Of a DNA stretch of 64,000 nt, positions 1 to 7,762 are shown one piece after another. Source of the DNA: JACMRP01 sp047302465 (GTDB taxonomy: Bacteria; Bdellovibrionota; Bdellovibrionia; Bdellovibrionales; Bdellovibrionaceae); contig NZ_CP178621.1 of assembly GCF_047302465.1 (NCBI RefSeq), positions 1,922,001 through 1,986,000 of the forward strand, written 5' to 3'. Position numbers and translations under genes: made by a program. Position 1 is the first letter of the stretch, and each line of letters opens with the position of its first letter. Below the pieces are notes generated by a model. That model had not been told where the DNA came from, did not search any database, and saw nothing but the letters and a program-made list of their open reading frames with translations.

Positions 1-37
1 TTGGTTTTGAAAATCCCGAAATGTTTCTCACGTTACA

Positions 38-65
38 AAACGCAGCCGGATGCTGTGTTTTTTTT
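38..65 (+). terminator. Rho-independent terminator upstream of the flagellin gene
   Basis: A six-pair stem, CGCAGC (41-46) with GCTGTG (52-57, one G-U pair), closes the five-base loop CGGAT. It is flanked by A residues on the left and followed by eight T residues (58-65). It would end transcription of a gene lying before the window, so the flagellin gene probably starts its own transcript after base 65. Confidence 0.7.
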
Positions 66-103
66 ATGGACTGAAGCAAGACCAATAACCAAGGAGGTTA
101 CAC

Positions 104-124
104 ATGCACTTCAGAGGAGGATAG
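104..124 (+). CDS. Six-codon leader ORF ahead of flagellin
   Basis: ATG at 104 follows a near-perfect Shine-Dalgarno AAGGAGG (91-97) at six bases spacing and reads MHFRGG before a TAG at 122-124. The Gly-Gly codons themselves form the GGAGG ribosome-binding site (116-120) of the flagellin gene, and the stop lies four bases before the flagellin ATG. A ribosome finishing this ORF would sit on the flagellin start, so translational coupling or reinitiation is likely. The ORF and both SD sites are visible directly; translation of the peptide is inferred. Confidence 0.45.
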   Translation: MHFRGG

Positions 125-128
125 AAAC

Positions 129-962
129 ATGGGGATGAGAGTAACAACAAATATATCAGCAATTAATGCTCAAAGAAATCTGACAGGCAGTCAGAGAGTG
201 CTGAATAAATCGATGGCGCAATTGGCTTCGGGAAGTCGAATCAATATCGCCGCAGACGACGCCGCAGGTTTGGCGATTTCTGAAAACCTGAAAGCTCAAA
301 TTCGTTCTGCAGCGCAAGCGCAACGTAATACGAACGATGGTATTTCCATGGTTCAAACGGCCGAGGGCGGTTTGAATGAAATCGGGAATCTGATCATTCG
401 TCTTCGTGAGCTTGGGATTCAAGCGGCATCAGATACAGTCGGACAAACTGAGCGTGGATTCTTGGATAAAGAAACTCAACAACTGAAAGCAGAGATTCAA
501 CGTATCGCTTCGGTAACAACCTGGGGAACGACAAAGCTTCTGGATGGAAGCACTCCGCAGTTTGATTTCCAAGTGGGCTTGTTTAACAACGCGGAAGAAG
601 ACCGCATTAGCTTTGATGCATCTACGAACATAGCGACAATCGATGCATTAGCTTTGGGGGACTTGGACTATACTTCGAAAGAAGGAGCTCAAGTAGCTTT
701 GGCTGCATTGGATGATGCGCAAACGAAGGTGAACGGTTATCGTGCGAATTTAGGGGCGATCCAAAATCGTCTAACTTCGACGGCAGATAATTTGGGTGTC
801 ACGATGGAGAACTTAAGTGCAGCGAACAGCCGTATTCGTGATACGGACGTAGCGCAGGCTTCTTCAGAGATGACTCGCAATAATATCTTGATGCAAGCTG
901 GAACTTCGACTTTGGCACAAGCAAATCAATTGAATCAACTTGCAATGAAGTTGATTGGATAA
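129..962 (+). CDS. fliC: Flagellin (FliC family)
   Basis: Structural subunit of the flagellar filament, exported through the flagellar type III apparatus. The 277-residue protein has the N-terminal D0/D1 signature (MRVTTNISAINAQRNL near residue 3, followed by LASGSRIN and DDAAGLAIS) and the C-terminal D1/D0 helices (NLSAANSRIRDTDVA, ending QANQLNQLAMKLIG). There is little between them, so the surface D2/D3 domains are absent, as in other short flagellins. The first ATG (129) is preferred over the one at 135 because GGAGG lies eight bases upstream of it. A strong bidirectional terminator follows. Bdellovibrio carries several flagellin paralogues; I cannot say which one this is. Confidence 0.97.
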   Translation: MGMRVTTNISAINAQRNLTGSQRVLNKSMAQLASGSRINIAADDAAGLAISENLKAQIRSAAQAQRNTNDGISMVQTAEGGLNEIGNLIIRLRELGIQAASDTVGQTERGFLDKETQQLKAEIQRIASVTTWGTTKLLDGSTPQFDFQVGLFNNAEEDRISFDASTNIATIDALALGDLDYTSKEGAQVALAALDDAQTKVNGYRANLGAIQNRLTSTADNLGVTMENLSAANSRIRDTDVAQASSEMTRNNILMQAGTSTLAQANQLNQLAMKLIG

Positions 963-966
963 AAAT

Positions 967-1002
967 AAAAAAGCCCTGGTGGAGTTCCATCAGGGCTTTT
1001 GC
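967..1002. terminator. Bidirectional terminator between fliC and the ferritin-like gene
   Basis: A 12-pair stem (971-982 with 987-998, one G-U) with the four-base loop AGTT has an A-rich left flank and a T-rich right flank. It can therefore terminate both the rightward flagellin transcript and the leftward ferritin-like transcript, whose stop codon is at 1014. Confidence 0.9.
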
Positions 1003-1013
1003 TTTTCTAAAAA

Positions 1014-1445
1014 CTAGTTGTTTTTAGTTACGAGCATCTTGCGAACTTCGTCCAAATGCTCGGTCTCTGTACGGATCATAGTGCGAATCATCTCTTCAAG
1101 AGCGATGTCCTCTTTGATCTCATGTAAAACTTCATAATAGAGGCTCAATGCTTTTTCTTCGAAAACTAAGCTTTCTTGCAAGATTTCGATAGCAGCATGA
1201 GTTTTTGTCTCAGGAACTTTAGAAACATTCAAAGACGGGTGACCGCCTAAAGATGTGATCTTTTCGCCAAGAAGAGTTGCATGTTGATAGCCTTCTTGGG
1301 CTTGGTCATGGAACCATTTCTGAATTGGAATGCGGTTTGGGCCCATGATCATGAATGCGTAGTGAAGATAACGAACCACTCCGGAGATTTCCATTTCCAA
1401 AGCTTGGTTCAGTTTGGCGATTACTTTTTCGTTGCCTTTTGCCAT
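1014..1445 (-). CDS. Ferritin-like (bacterioferritin-type) protein
   Basis: Probable four-helix-bundle iron-storage or detoxification protein of 143 residues. The N-terminus MAKGNEKVIAKLNQALEMEI matches bacterioferritins. Likely di-iron ligands are a Glu near 17-19, Glu51 with His55 (an ExxxH spacing in EGYQH rather than the usual ExxH), a Glu near 94-96 in LVFEEKALSLY, and the late ETEHLDEV motif. SD AAGGAAGG lies about ten bases upstream. A Fur-box-like sequence lies about 100 bases upstream, which fits iron control. The protein is shorter than classical Bfr (about 158 residues), and a haem-binding Met is not obvious. Confidence 0.8.
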   Translation of the reverse strand: MAKGNEKVIAKLNQALEMEISGVVRYLHYAFMIMGPNRIPIQKWFHDQAQEGYQHATLLGEKITSLGGHPSLNVSKVPETKTHAAIEILQESLVFEEKALSLYYEVLHEIKEDIALEEMIRTMIRTETEHLDEVRKMLVTKNN

Positions 1446-1544
1446 TGTGACTTCGTCCTTCCTTGTAGGTTTAACAAGGCAAGCTTAGCAAACTCCGCCA
1501 CAAATGCTAGTTAAAAACTAATTGAGAATCGTATATTTTATTTC

Positions 1545-1563
1545 GATAATGAGAATTATAATT
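1545..1563 (-). promoter_or_regulatory. Fur-box-like 19-mer upstream of the ferritin-like gene
   Basis: GATAATGAGAATTATAATT matches the classical 19-base Fur consensus at 15 positions by eye. It lies about 100 bases upstream of the leftward ferritin-like gene and touches the stop of the neighbouring His-rich gene. A related TTGAGAATC core is at 1522-1530. Its position fits regulation of the ferritin-like gene. No convincing -35/-10 pair was found next to it. Confidence 0.45.
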
Positions 1564-2077
1564 ATTTAAGTTCCAGCACGGTACCGCTGCTCTTGGCTTC
1601 GACGCTCTTTTGTATCTTTTCAGTCAGGATTTGCACGTCGACATCTTTAAGATTCGGAAAGTGTTTTTGGAAGTTAAATGTCACTTTGCTACCTTCTGGA
1701 GATTTGGAGCAAGAGATCGTAAAGTTTGCTTGAACATCGCTGTGTTTTGCTGATTCTGCAAGCATTTCTAATTTCTCTTTTTTGAACTGGCAGTTCAAAG
1801 ACTTCTCAAATGTCACCATATCAGCAATCTGAGACTCGAATTTTTTAAAGGCCTCGTCGCGAGCCTTGATGTCTTTGGCTGATTTTGCGGTGTGTTCAAA
1901 ACCAACGACGCTATCGCTCGGGCTTTTGAATTCAAATTTTCCTTGAGCGCCATCAAAAGCCAAAGAAACCTCTGCTGATCCGTGTTGATGAGCCCCATGC
2001 TCGCGGTGTTCGTGTTTTTCATGAGCAAAAAGGCTTACAGGAAGAAGCAGAAGGGTGATCAAAGTAAATGTATTCAT
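1562..2077 (-). CDS. His-rich periplasmic metal-binding protein (DUF2796/ZrgA-like)
   Basis: 171-residue exported protein. A signal peptide (about residues 1-18, ending SLFA) is followed by a His-rich stretch, HEKHEHREHGAHQHG, and then the DUF2796-like body with a pair of cysteines (LNCQF and ISCSK). ZrgA proteins of this family bind zinc and aid its uptake in the periplasm. The gene follows the Fur/Zur-family gene on the same strand with an 18-base gap and its own SD (GAAAGGA), so the two probably form a zinc-homeostasis operon. The zinc role is inferred from the family and the His tract. Confidence 0.75.
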   Translation of the reverse strand: MNTFTLITLLLLPVSLFAHEKHEHREHGAHQHGSAEVSLAFDGAQGKFEFKSPSDSVVGFEHTAKSAKDIKARDEAFKKFESQIADMVTFEKSLNCQFKKEKLEMLAESAKHSDVQANFTISCSKSPEGSKVTFNFQKHFPNLKDVDVQILTEKIQKSVEAKSSGTVLELK

Positions 2078-2095
2078 AATATCCTTTCAGAAACC

Positions 2096-2545
2096 TTAAG
2101 CGGCACAATCGGGGCAGATACCAAAAAATTCTAAACGATGAGAGATTTCGCGAAAGCCTTTTTTCTCGAGGTTTTTCAGCTGACTGTCGAGTAAGCATGA
2201 ATCCACTTCGATAATTTTCTGGCACTTCTTGCAAAGAAAATGATGATGGTGGTGATGATCATCAAGGTCATTCAAGCAGTACTGAGCTGAGTTTTCGCTA
2301 AAAAAACTTTTTTGAACGATATTGATTTTTTCAAATTGGTGCAGGCTGCGATAAATGGTCACAAGATCGCACTTTCCAGGGGCTTTGCTTTTTTTCAGCT
2401 TAGCTAGGATTTCCTCAGCTGTTTGCGGCTGCGAAGTGCTCAAGAGACAGTCGATGATTTTTTCACGCTGACTGGTGACCTTGACCTTGTTTTCGCGCAT
2501 TTTCGCAAAGAGGGCCTCTTTAGAGGGCGATTTGTGTTTTTTCAT
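2096..2545 (-). CDS. Fur-family metalloregulator, probably Zur
   Basis: 149-residue Fur-superfamily repressor. The winged-helix DNA-reading segment is CDLVTIYRSLHQFEK. A DDHHHHHHFLCKKCQK segment and a final CPDC give metal and structural-zinc ligands. The ATG at 2545 was chosen over an upstream TTG because AGGATGG precedes it and a TATAGT -10-like hexamer lies just upstream. Family members sense Fe, Zn, Mn or peroxide. The cotranscribed His-rich ZrgA-like protein favours zinc, but sequence alone does not settle Zur against Fur or PerR. Confidence 0.85.
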   Translation of the reverse strand: MKKHKSPSKEALFAKMRENKVKVTSQREKIIDCLLSTSQPQTAEEILAKLKKSKAPGKCDLVTIYRSLHQFEKINIVQKSFFSENSAQYCLNDLDDHHHHHHFLCKKCQKIIEVDSCLLDSQLKNLEKKGFREISHRLEFFGICPDCAA

Positions 2546-2592
2546 GTCGCCCATCCTAGCACTATAGGGGGCTAACAGCAAGAGGGCAGGCT

Positions 2593-4257
2593 TTAAGCGC
2601 CGTCAGCTTCTTTGCTTTGGACGTGGTTTTGCAGAATCCAGCGGCGTATGTGTTTAAGGAAGTGGTCGGTCATCCCGAAGAAGACAAAATGATTGTAGTA
2701 GACCTCTTTGTCGGATTTGCTTTGTTCGTTGTAATTACAAGTCGCCAGGAACTCGGGTAGATCCAACTCGTGGGGAAGCCACAGAACGAACTCTCGGAAT
2801 GCTCCTGTTGAAATAGGGCGATAGTACTTCATTACTAGGCCAGCCTCCGAGAACTCGCTAATTTCAATTGGAGTCGCCGCCTTGGCCCCATGGGAATATG
2901 TCACGGTCGGAAGACTCAACTCTTCTTGTGGACTTAGTAGAGGCATAAACAGAGTCAATTTTTTAGTTAAGTACAAACCGTCAAGCGGCAAAAAGAAAAT
3001 ATCTTTCACCAGGGCCCCAATGGCGCGCTCCTCAGTGTCAGAGAAAGGTTTTTTTGAAAGCGCATAGACATCGGTTTTGCCAGAGCGATTGCTAGCAGGA
3101 GCTTGCAATTTTTTCTGCACGGTCTCCATAATATTTTGCCAACGTTCTTTAAATCCTTCCTCGAAAAGACTTTCATCGGCAAAGATCGCATGCAGTGTTC
3201 GTGGGACCACCGGCAACTTATCGTAGACATTTTCTTTCTTGTCTTTTTTTGCAAGCTCCGGGTCCACTGCATACATAAATTCCTGCAAACTCGCAAAATG
3301 GTGAACCTTGGCATTATGAAACTTGTTTTCTAGTTGGTCTTTGAAAGAGCTTATAACCTCTTCTTCTTTGGAAATGAGTGCAATGTCCACGATGGGTTTT
3401 GCAACGACTCCAAGAGAGTCCGAGGCTGCGGCTGGAGATTTCTCCAACCACTCAAACGGAAAGGCCGGCAAATCTTTCTTACGCACTTCCTTGCGAATAT
3501 TGCTAATTTGAAAACTGTCGGCAGCAAGATAGGTGAAGGCACAACGAAAGTGGTCAGGTCTTGTCGGGTGTGGGTCACAGCGCAAACATAGCGCCATCAT
3601 GCTGCGCTGTTTGAGCGAGTTAAAGACCGGACTGTAATACTTCGCAAGCACGCCTGGAGCCAAGGGACGATTGCTGATGCTAATAAACCCAATATCCGAG
3701 ATCGCTTCGATTTCGACTCCTTTGAGCATCTCGATGGTGGTCGTTGTTTTCATGTTGTGCACAGAGTATTGCGAAGCAGGATGGCGGCCACCGATGGCAA
3801 AAGTAAGATGCTGTTGCAGAATCAGTTTGTCGAAGGGTTTGTAAATGACGTTGTTGATGATGCGATCTTCTACAAGTTTGATATCGAAGTCGGGACTTTC
3901 AAAGCCGCTGAGAACTAAGGATGTGGGGTCTTCTTTGGTGCAAACGCCTTGCTTGATGAATAAGTCCCGCGTCTTTCGCAAGAGGGACATGTTTTTGGCA
4001 CCTAAAAACTCATTTTTACTGATAACCAAAAGCAGCTGGTGAGGGCCTGCGCCACTGCTTTCATCTTGGCCGTCAGGTGCGGTCCCCCCTTTGGGCAGAG
4101 ATTCCGTGCCTTCCGACATAAGAAGCTTGATCCACTTTGCGAATTCTTCCAGGGATTCAAAATAGCGCACCATCAGCTGAGAATCGATCTTGCGGATGGC
4201 CTCGATCATCTCATCTCGAAACTTCTTTTCGTTTTCAAGAATGTAGATGTACTTCAT
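2593..4257 (-). CDS. Tandem receiver-like/PilZ-like protein
   Basis: 554-residue cytoplasmic protein that looks internally duplicated. Residues 1-150 begin MKYIYILENE and end with a receiver-like KPFDKLILQQHL. Residues about 165-260 look PilZ-like (EIEAISDIGFISISNRPL, then ALCLRC). A second receiver-like segment starts at VDIALISKEEE (about 290) and ends LPLDGLYLTKKL (about 427). A second PilZ-like segment follows (PIEISEFSEAGLVMKYYRPI). The acidic receiver pocket and clear PilZ RxxxR motifs are not evident, so both halves may be degenerate. Domain assignment is by pattern only. Signalling, perhaps linked to cyclic-di-GMP, is inference. Confidence 0.6.
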   Translation of the reverse strand: MKYIYILENEKKFRDEMIEAIRKIDSQLMVRYFESLEEFAKWIKLLMSEGTESLPKGGTAPDGQDESSGAGPHQLLLVISKNEFLGAKNMSLLRKTRDLFIKQGVCTKEDPTSLVLSGFESPDFDIKLVEDRIINNVIYKPFDKLILQQHLTFAIGGRHPASQYSVHNMKTTTTIEMLKGVEIEAISDIGFISISNRPLAPGVLAKYYSPVFNSLKQRSMMALCLRCDPHPTRPDHFRCAFTYLAADSFQISNIRKEVRKKDLPAFPFEWLEKSPAAASDSLGVVAKPIVDIALISKEEEVISSFKDQLENKFHNAKVHHFASLQEFMYAVDPELAKKDKKENVYDKLPVVPRTLHAIFADESLFEEGFKERWQNIMETVQKKLQAPASNRSGKTDVYALSKKPFSDTEERAIGALVKDIFFLPLDGLYLTKKLTLFMPLLSPQEELSLPTVTYSHGAKAATPIEISEFSEAGLVMKYYRPISTGAFREFVLWLPHELDLPEFLATCNYNEQSKSDKEVYYNHFVFFGMTDHFLKHIRRWILQNHVQSKEADGA

Positions 4258-4301
4258 ATCTTCAAGTATATCTCAAAACCGGCGCAGGGTGTAATCCCAT
4301 T

Positions 4302-4329
4302 TTGAAACATAATACTCCTACTAGACAAT
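4302..4329 (+). promoter_or_regulatory. Candidate sigma70-type promoter for the NmrA-like gene
   Basis: TTGAAA (4302-4307) and GACAAT (4324-4329) are separated by 16 bases, in the intergenic region facing the NmrA-like gene. The match is five of six at -35 and four of six at -10. It is plausible but unproven. Confidence 0.35.
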
Positions 4330-4426
4330 AGTGAAGGAAGACATGTGCGGACACTTTCACAGTCTCGCGACGAGATTGAAAAGCGTATTGAGTAAATTCA
4401 AGGGCAGTATGTTCGAAGGAGGAATC

Positions 4427-5365
4427 ATGTTTACTGTCCTAGGAGCATCAGGGAACATTGGCAGCAAAGTCGCAGATGCCTTGCTAAAGCGAGGCGAGCA
4501 AGTCCGTGTGGTTGCGCGCAATCCGCAAAAGCTTGAAGTTTTTAAAAAGCAAGGAGCTGACTTGTATCTGGGACAGATTGGGGACTCGGCGTTTCTAACG
4601 AAATGTTTTAAAGACTGTGTTGCCGCCTTTGTGATGATTCCGCCAGATTATCGAAGTCGTTCCCTTGGAATGCACTATCAGAAAATGAGTGAATCCATCC
4701 GCGATGCGATTCGCAACTCGGGGATTCGCTATGTGGTGAACCTTTCCAGTTTCGGAGCCGAGCATGCGAGTGGCACTGGACCCATTCAATTTTTGCATGC
4801 CCACGAAGATCGCCTAAATCGCTTAGAGTCTTGTAACCTTATGCATTTGCGTCCTGCTTTTTTTATGGAAAACCTCATGAGTTTTGTTCCTGGCATTCGT
4901 CAAGGACACAAGGTTATGACATCACTAAAGGCAGATTTGCCAATTCCTATGGTGGCGTCGCTAGACGTTGCTCGTGTTGCAACAGAGCATCTTTTGTCTC
5001 GAGAGTTTGAAGAGAAAAACGTGCGTTGTGTTCTTGGGCCCCGGGATGTGAGCATGATGGAAATATGCCTTTTTCTATCAAGAGTGCTTGAGCAACGGAT
5101 CAACTATCAGCAGCTGAGTGAGCAAGAATGCCAAAGAAGTTTTATACAAAATGGCGTCTCAGATGACGTCGCACGACTATTTGTTGAGATGTACAGAGCC
5201 TTTAATTCGGGACTGATTAACACCATCAGCGCTCGGAATGAGACTAATACGACAACAACAAAGGTTGAGGACTTCTTAAGGGCGTTTCGTGGGATTTTCC
5301 ATGAGGACAGCGACCTAGGAAAACAAACAGATACATATCAAGAAGAGAGCCCACCTCAACATTAA
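4427..5365 (+). CDS. NmrA-like NAD(P)-binding oxidoreductase
   Basis: 312-residue atypical short-chain dehydrogenase. It opens directly on a Rossmann strand with the glycine-rich motif GASGNIGSK, then VRVVARNPQKL. NmrA-family proteins bind NAD(P) and act as redox sensors or quinone or azo reductases. The start at 4427 is preferred because AAGGAGG lies four bases upstream and the fold begins there. An in-frame ATG at 4331 would add 32 residues unlike the family. The substrate is unknown, and no classical YxxxK pair is obvious, as is usual in this branch. Confidence 0.8.
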   Translation: MFTVLGASGNIGSKVADALLKRGEQVRVVARNPQKLEVFKKQGADLYLGQIGDSAFLTKCFKDCVAAFVMIPPDYRSRSLGMHYQKMSESIRDAIRNSGIRYVVNLSSFGAEHASGTGPIQFLHAHEDRLNRLESCNLMHLRPAFFMENLMSFVPGIRQGHKVMTSLKADLPIPMVASLDVARVATEHLLSREFEEKNVRCVLGPRDVSMMEICLFLSRVLEQRINYQQLSEQECQRSFIQNGVSDDVARLFVEMYRAFNSGLINTISARNETNTTTTKVEDFLRAFRGIFHEDSDLGKQTDTYQEESPPQH

Positions 5366-5461
5366 CTGGTTAAGAAATCTCTGCTTGAGACAAACCCGTC
5401 AAATTAATTTGAATGAAAATTCCTCATGTCCCCTCCGAAGAGTAGTCTGCGGGTGAGATCG

Positions 5462-6349
5462 ATGATGGCAGAACCAAAATATCGCCGTTTTGTTTTAATT
5501 GTGGACGACGGTAGTATTCACAAATCACTGTATGAGGCTACTTTAGCAGAGCAACTTCGAAAGAAGGATATTGCTCTGACCCTTATTTCTGCAAAAGACG
5601 GAGCTCAAGCGTCCTTAAAGGCCGTCAATCAAAAATTTGATGCAGTCGTTTTAGATACCAGTGTCCCGCGTATGTTTGAAAGTGGTTTTGCCACAAACTT
5701 CCGTTCCATCAAAAACACCAAAGATGGTCATCTCTATGTTGTCAGCGAAGAAAAGGCAGAGAACTTGCCCGAGTCCTTAAAGAGCGGACGTGTGTTTGCG
5801 AAGCCTTTTGATTGCCAAGCTCTGGTCGAGGCCTTGCTGCAAGATCTGGGGGGCGAAGCTGTTGCAGAAACTTCTCGGTATGCGGTCGATGTACGTGTGA
5901 TCAATGCCATCATAAGCGCCACGGTAAAAGTTTTGGGCCAGTTTGGTCTAAGTGAAATTAAAATGGAAAAACCGCAAATGAAATCCTGCCAGGACCCGGT
6001 GGGCGGATGTATCTCGTCGGTTTTGGATATTATCAGTCAGAACTTCAAGGGACAGCTTAGTATTTCTTTTGATAAAGGAAGTTTTTTGGAATTGGTTTCA
6101 AGTATGCTCTGTGAAGAGCAGACAGATATTACCGATGAAAATCAAGACGCTGTCGGTGAAATCAATAACATCATCTACGGAAATGCCAAATCAGATCTCG
6201 CTCAGTTCGGAGTGGCTATGACTATTCCTAAGGTCGTACGTGGTGCGGGGCATGTGATGCCTTGTCCCGAGGGCTCAGCTTCGATGAGAGTCGTGTTTAA
6301 AACTGCAAAAGGCCACTTCTACATAGACGTCGTGGCCCATCCAATATAG
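5462..6349 (+). CDS. Response-regulator receiver fused to a CheX/CheC-type domain
   Basis: 295-residue two-domain protein. The receiver domain (residues 8-130) has all key residues: Asp15-Asp16, the phospho-acceptor Asp65 (VVLDTSVP), Ser94 and Lys113 (AKPF). The C-terminal half (about 145-295) resembles CheX, with the ExxN phosphatase signature in GEINNIIYGNAKSDL. CheX dephosphorylates CheY-P. Fusion to a receiver suggests a self-tuned or phosphorylation-gated phosphatase in motility signalling. The 5462 start is chosen over 5426 because GGTGA lies at good spacing. The gene is convergent with lgt, six bases apart. Confidence 0.8.
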   Translation: MMAEPKYRRFVLIVDDGSIHKSLYEATLAEQLRKKDIALTLISAKDGAQASLKAVNQKFDAVVLDTSVPRMFESGFATNFRSIKNTKDGHLYVVSEEKAENLPESLKSGRVFAKPFDCQALVEALLQDLGGEAVAETSRYAVDVRVINAIISATVKVLGQFGLSEIKMEKPQMKSCQDPVGGCISSVLDIISQNFKGQLSISFDKGSFLELVSSMLCEEQTDITDENQDAVGEINNIIYGNAKSDLAQFGVAMTIPKVVRGAGHVMPCPEGSASMRVVFKTAKGHFYIDVVAHPI

Positions 6350-6355
6350 CTAATT

Positions 6356-7165
6356 CTATTTCTTTTTCTTTTTAACAGGTTCTGGCGCCGGTGCCGGTTG
6401 TTTAAAGGACCTCGCGTAGAAATAAACTCCCGCCAAAATAAATGGAATGCTGAGAATTTGTCCCATGTTAATGGCCATCGTTGCTTCGAAGGCTTCTTGG
6501 TTTTCTTTGAAAAGTTCGATGACAAAACGAGCTACGAAAATAAGCCCAATGGTCAATCCGAAAACGCGCCCCGAAGGAAGTTTTGCTTTGTATTTCTTGT
6601 AGGTCAGCCACCCGAAAAGTGCGATAGCAAAGTAGCAAAGACTTTCATAGATTTGGGTTGGGTGGCGTGGCAACTTATCCACTTTTTCAAAGACAAAAGC
6701 CCACGGCACATCTGTAGGGCGTCCGATGATTTCAGAGTTCATCAGGTTGCCAACACGAATGAAGGCGCCTGTTAGGACCGTAAAAATTGCTACACGGTCA
6801 AAAACCCACATCACTGGGAACTCAGGATTTTTTCTCGAGAACAGCCAAATCGAGAAAAGAACACCAACACCACCGCCGTGACTTGCTAAACCGCCTTCCC
6901 AGATTTTAAGAATATCAAGCGGGTGGGAAAGGTAGTAACCAGGTTCGTAGAACAGGCAATGGCCTAAACGAGCCCCAATCAAAGTTCCTAAAAATAGATG
7001 AGTCAGAAGAGAGTCTAATTTTTCTTGGGGCTTGTTTTCCCAGGTGCAGACTTTGCGCATGCCCTGGTAGCCGATAAGAAAACCTACTAAAAACATAAGG
7101 CCGTACCAGCGTAGCTGCAGGGGGCCCATACTAACGATTGTCGGACTTACATTCCAAGTGATCAT
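6356..7165 (-). CDS. lgt: Prolipoprotein diacylglyceryl transferase
   Basis: Inner-membrane enzyme that moves diacylglycerol from phosphatidylglycerol to the lipobox cysteine of prolipoproteins, the first step of lipoprotein maturation. The 269-residue protein has several membrane helices, the early LRWYGLMFLVGF segment, and the family signature RVGNLMNSEIIGRP (about residues 137-150). The last residues are a Lys tail. The start region MITWNVSPTIVSMGPLQLRWYG aligns with known Lgt proteins. It lacks a well-placed SD, and the ATG lies in an 8 bp inverted repeat. It is the last gene of a leftward group after the DUF883 and YqjE-like genes. Confidence 0.96.
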   Translation of the reverse strand: MITWNVSPTIVSMGPLQLRWYGLMFLVGFLIGYQGMRKVCTWENKPQEKLDSLLTHLFLGTLIGARLGHCLFYEPGYYLSHPLDILKIWEGGLASHGGGVGVLFSIWLFSRKNPEFPVMWVFDRVAIFTVLTGAFIRVGNLMNSEIIGRPTDVPWAFVFEKVDKLPRHPTQIYESLCYFAIALFGWLTYKKYKAKLPSGRVFGLTIGLIFVARFVIELFKENQEAFEATMAINMGQILSIPFILAGVYFYARSFKQPAPAPEPVKKKKK

Positions 7166-7189
7166 GGGAGGATTATGGCCTTCCCATGA
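7162..7189 (-). repeat. Inverted repeat containing the lgt start codon
   Basis: On the coding strand TCATGGGA and TCCCATGA form an 8 bp perfect inverted repeat (7162-7169 and 7182-7189) with a 12-base loop. The lgt ATG is in the downstream arm, and the only SD-like run, GGGAAGG, overlaps the upstream arm. It could fold and limit initiation. At 8 bp, chance is possible. Confidence 0.4.
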
Positions 7190-7215
7190 CAGAAACGTAA
7201 AGGATTATTTTTCAA

Positions 7216-7746
7216 TTATTGGAAGAAACGCGGGGACTCACTTTCGTGGGACTCGCGCGGAACAACCGGTGCATGAGCATGTTCTCTTTTGATCTCGCGT
7301 TTGAACTCACGTTCTTTGACGAAATCCAGCACGAGTGTTGCGAGCGCCTGCTCCAAAGAAGATGCCGGGACCCGAGGTAGCTCTTGTTCCTCTTCTCGAG
7401 CTTGTTCCGCTTTTGCATGAGCTTTCGCTCCAGGCCAAGCTGCGGTGAAGCCCCAGATCAAAGCACCTAAAGGTACCACAACTAAAAAAAGACCGGCGCC
7501 TAAGGTCGCTGTGAAACGCACAATGCCCTCGCGGTCGTATTGAGTCGTCAGCTCAAGCACGCTCATAAAAAATCCGCCACAAAGAATAAGAATACCAATG
7601 ACTCCTGCTAAAAGAAGAGCGGCGGGCTTGCGACTTTTGTAAGCGACTTCTTCCAAAATCTCCCGCGCTGTTTCTTTCAGGCTAGGAGGACGAGAACTAT
7701 TAAACTTTCCAAGTAAAAATGAAACAAGAAGACTAAGCCACTGCAT
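7216..7746 (-). CDS. Two-helix membrane protein, YqjE-like/holin-X-like
   Basis: 176-residue inner-membrane protein with two hydrophobic helices (about residues 42-65 and 80-102) separated by a short polar loop, and a long charged C-terminal tail. The preceding DUF883 gene mirrors the yqjD-yqjE arrangement of enterobacteria, and the N-terminal LKETAREILEEV amphipathic segment fits that family. The function is unknown; a role at the membrane under stress is inferred. GAGGAG lies at good spacing upstream. An intrinsic terminator sits between it and the upstream gene, so its expression may depend on read-through. Confidence 0.55.
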   Translation of the reverse strand: MQWLSLLVSFLLGKFNSSRPPSLKETAREILEEVAYKSRKPAALLLAGVIGILILCGGFFMSVLELTTQYDREGIVRFTATLGAGLFLVVVPLGALIWGFTAAWPGAKAHAKAEQAREEEQELPRVPASSLEQALATLVLDFVKEREFKREIKREHAHAPVVPRESHESESPRFFQ

Positions 7747-7762
7747 GATAACTCCTCAAATT

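Noticed and set aside
66..103. Sigma28 promoter for flagellin
   Set aside because: The best -10-like string (ACCAATAA at 81-88) has no TAAA element 15 bases upstream.
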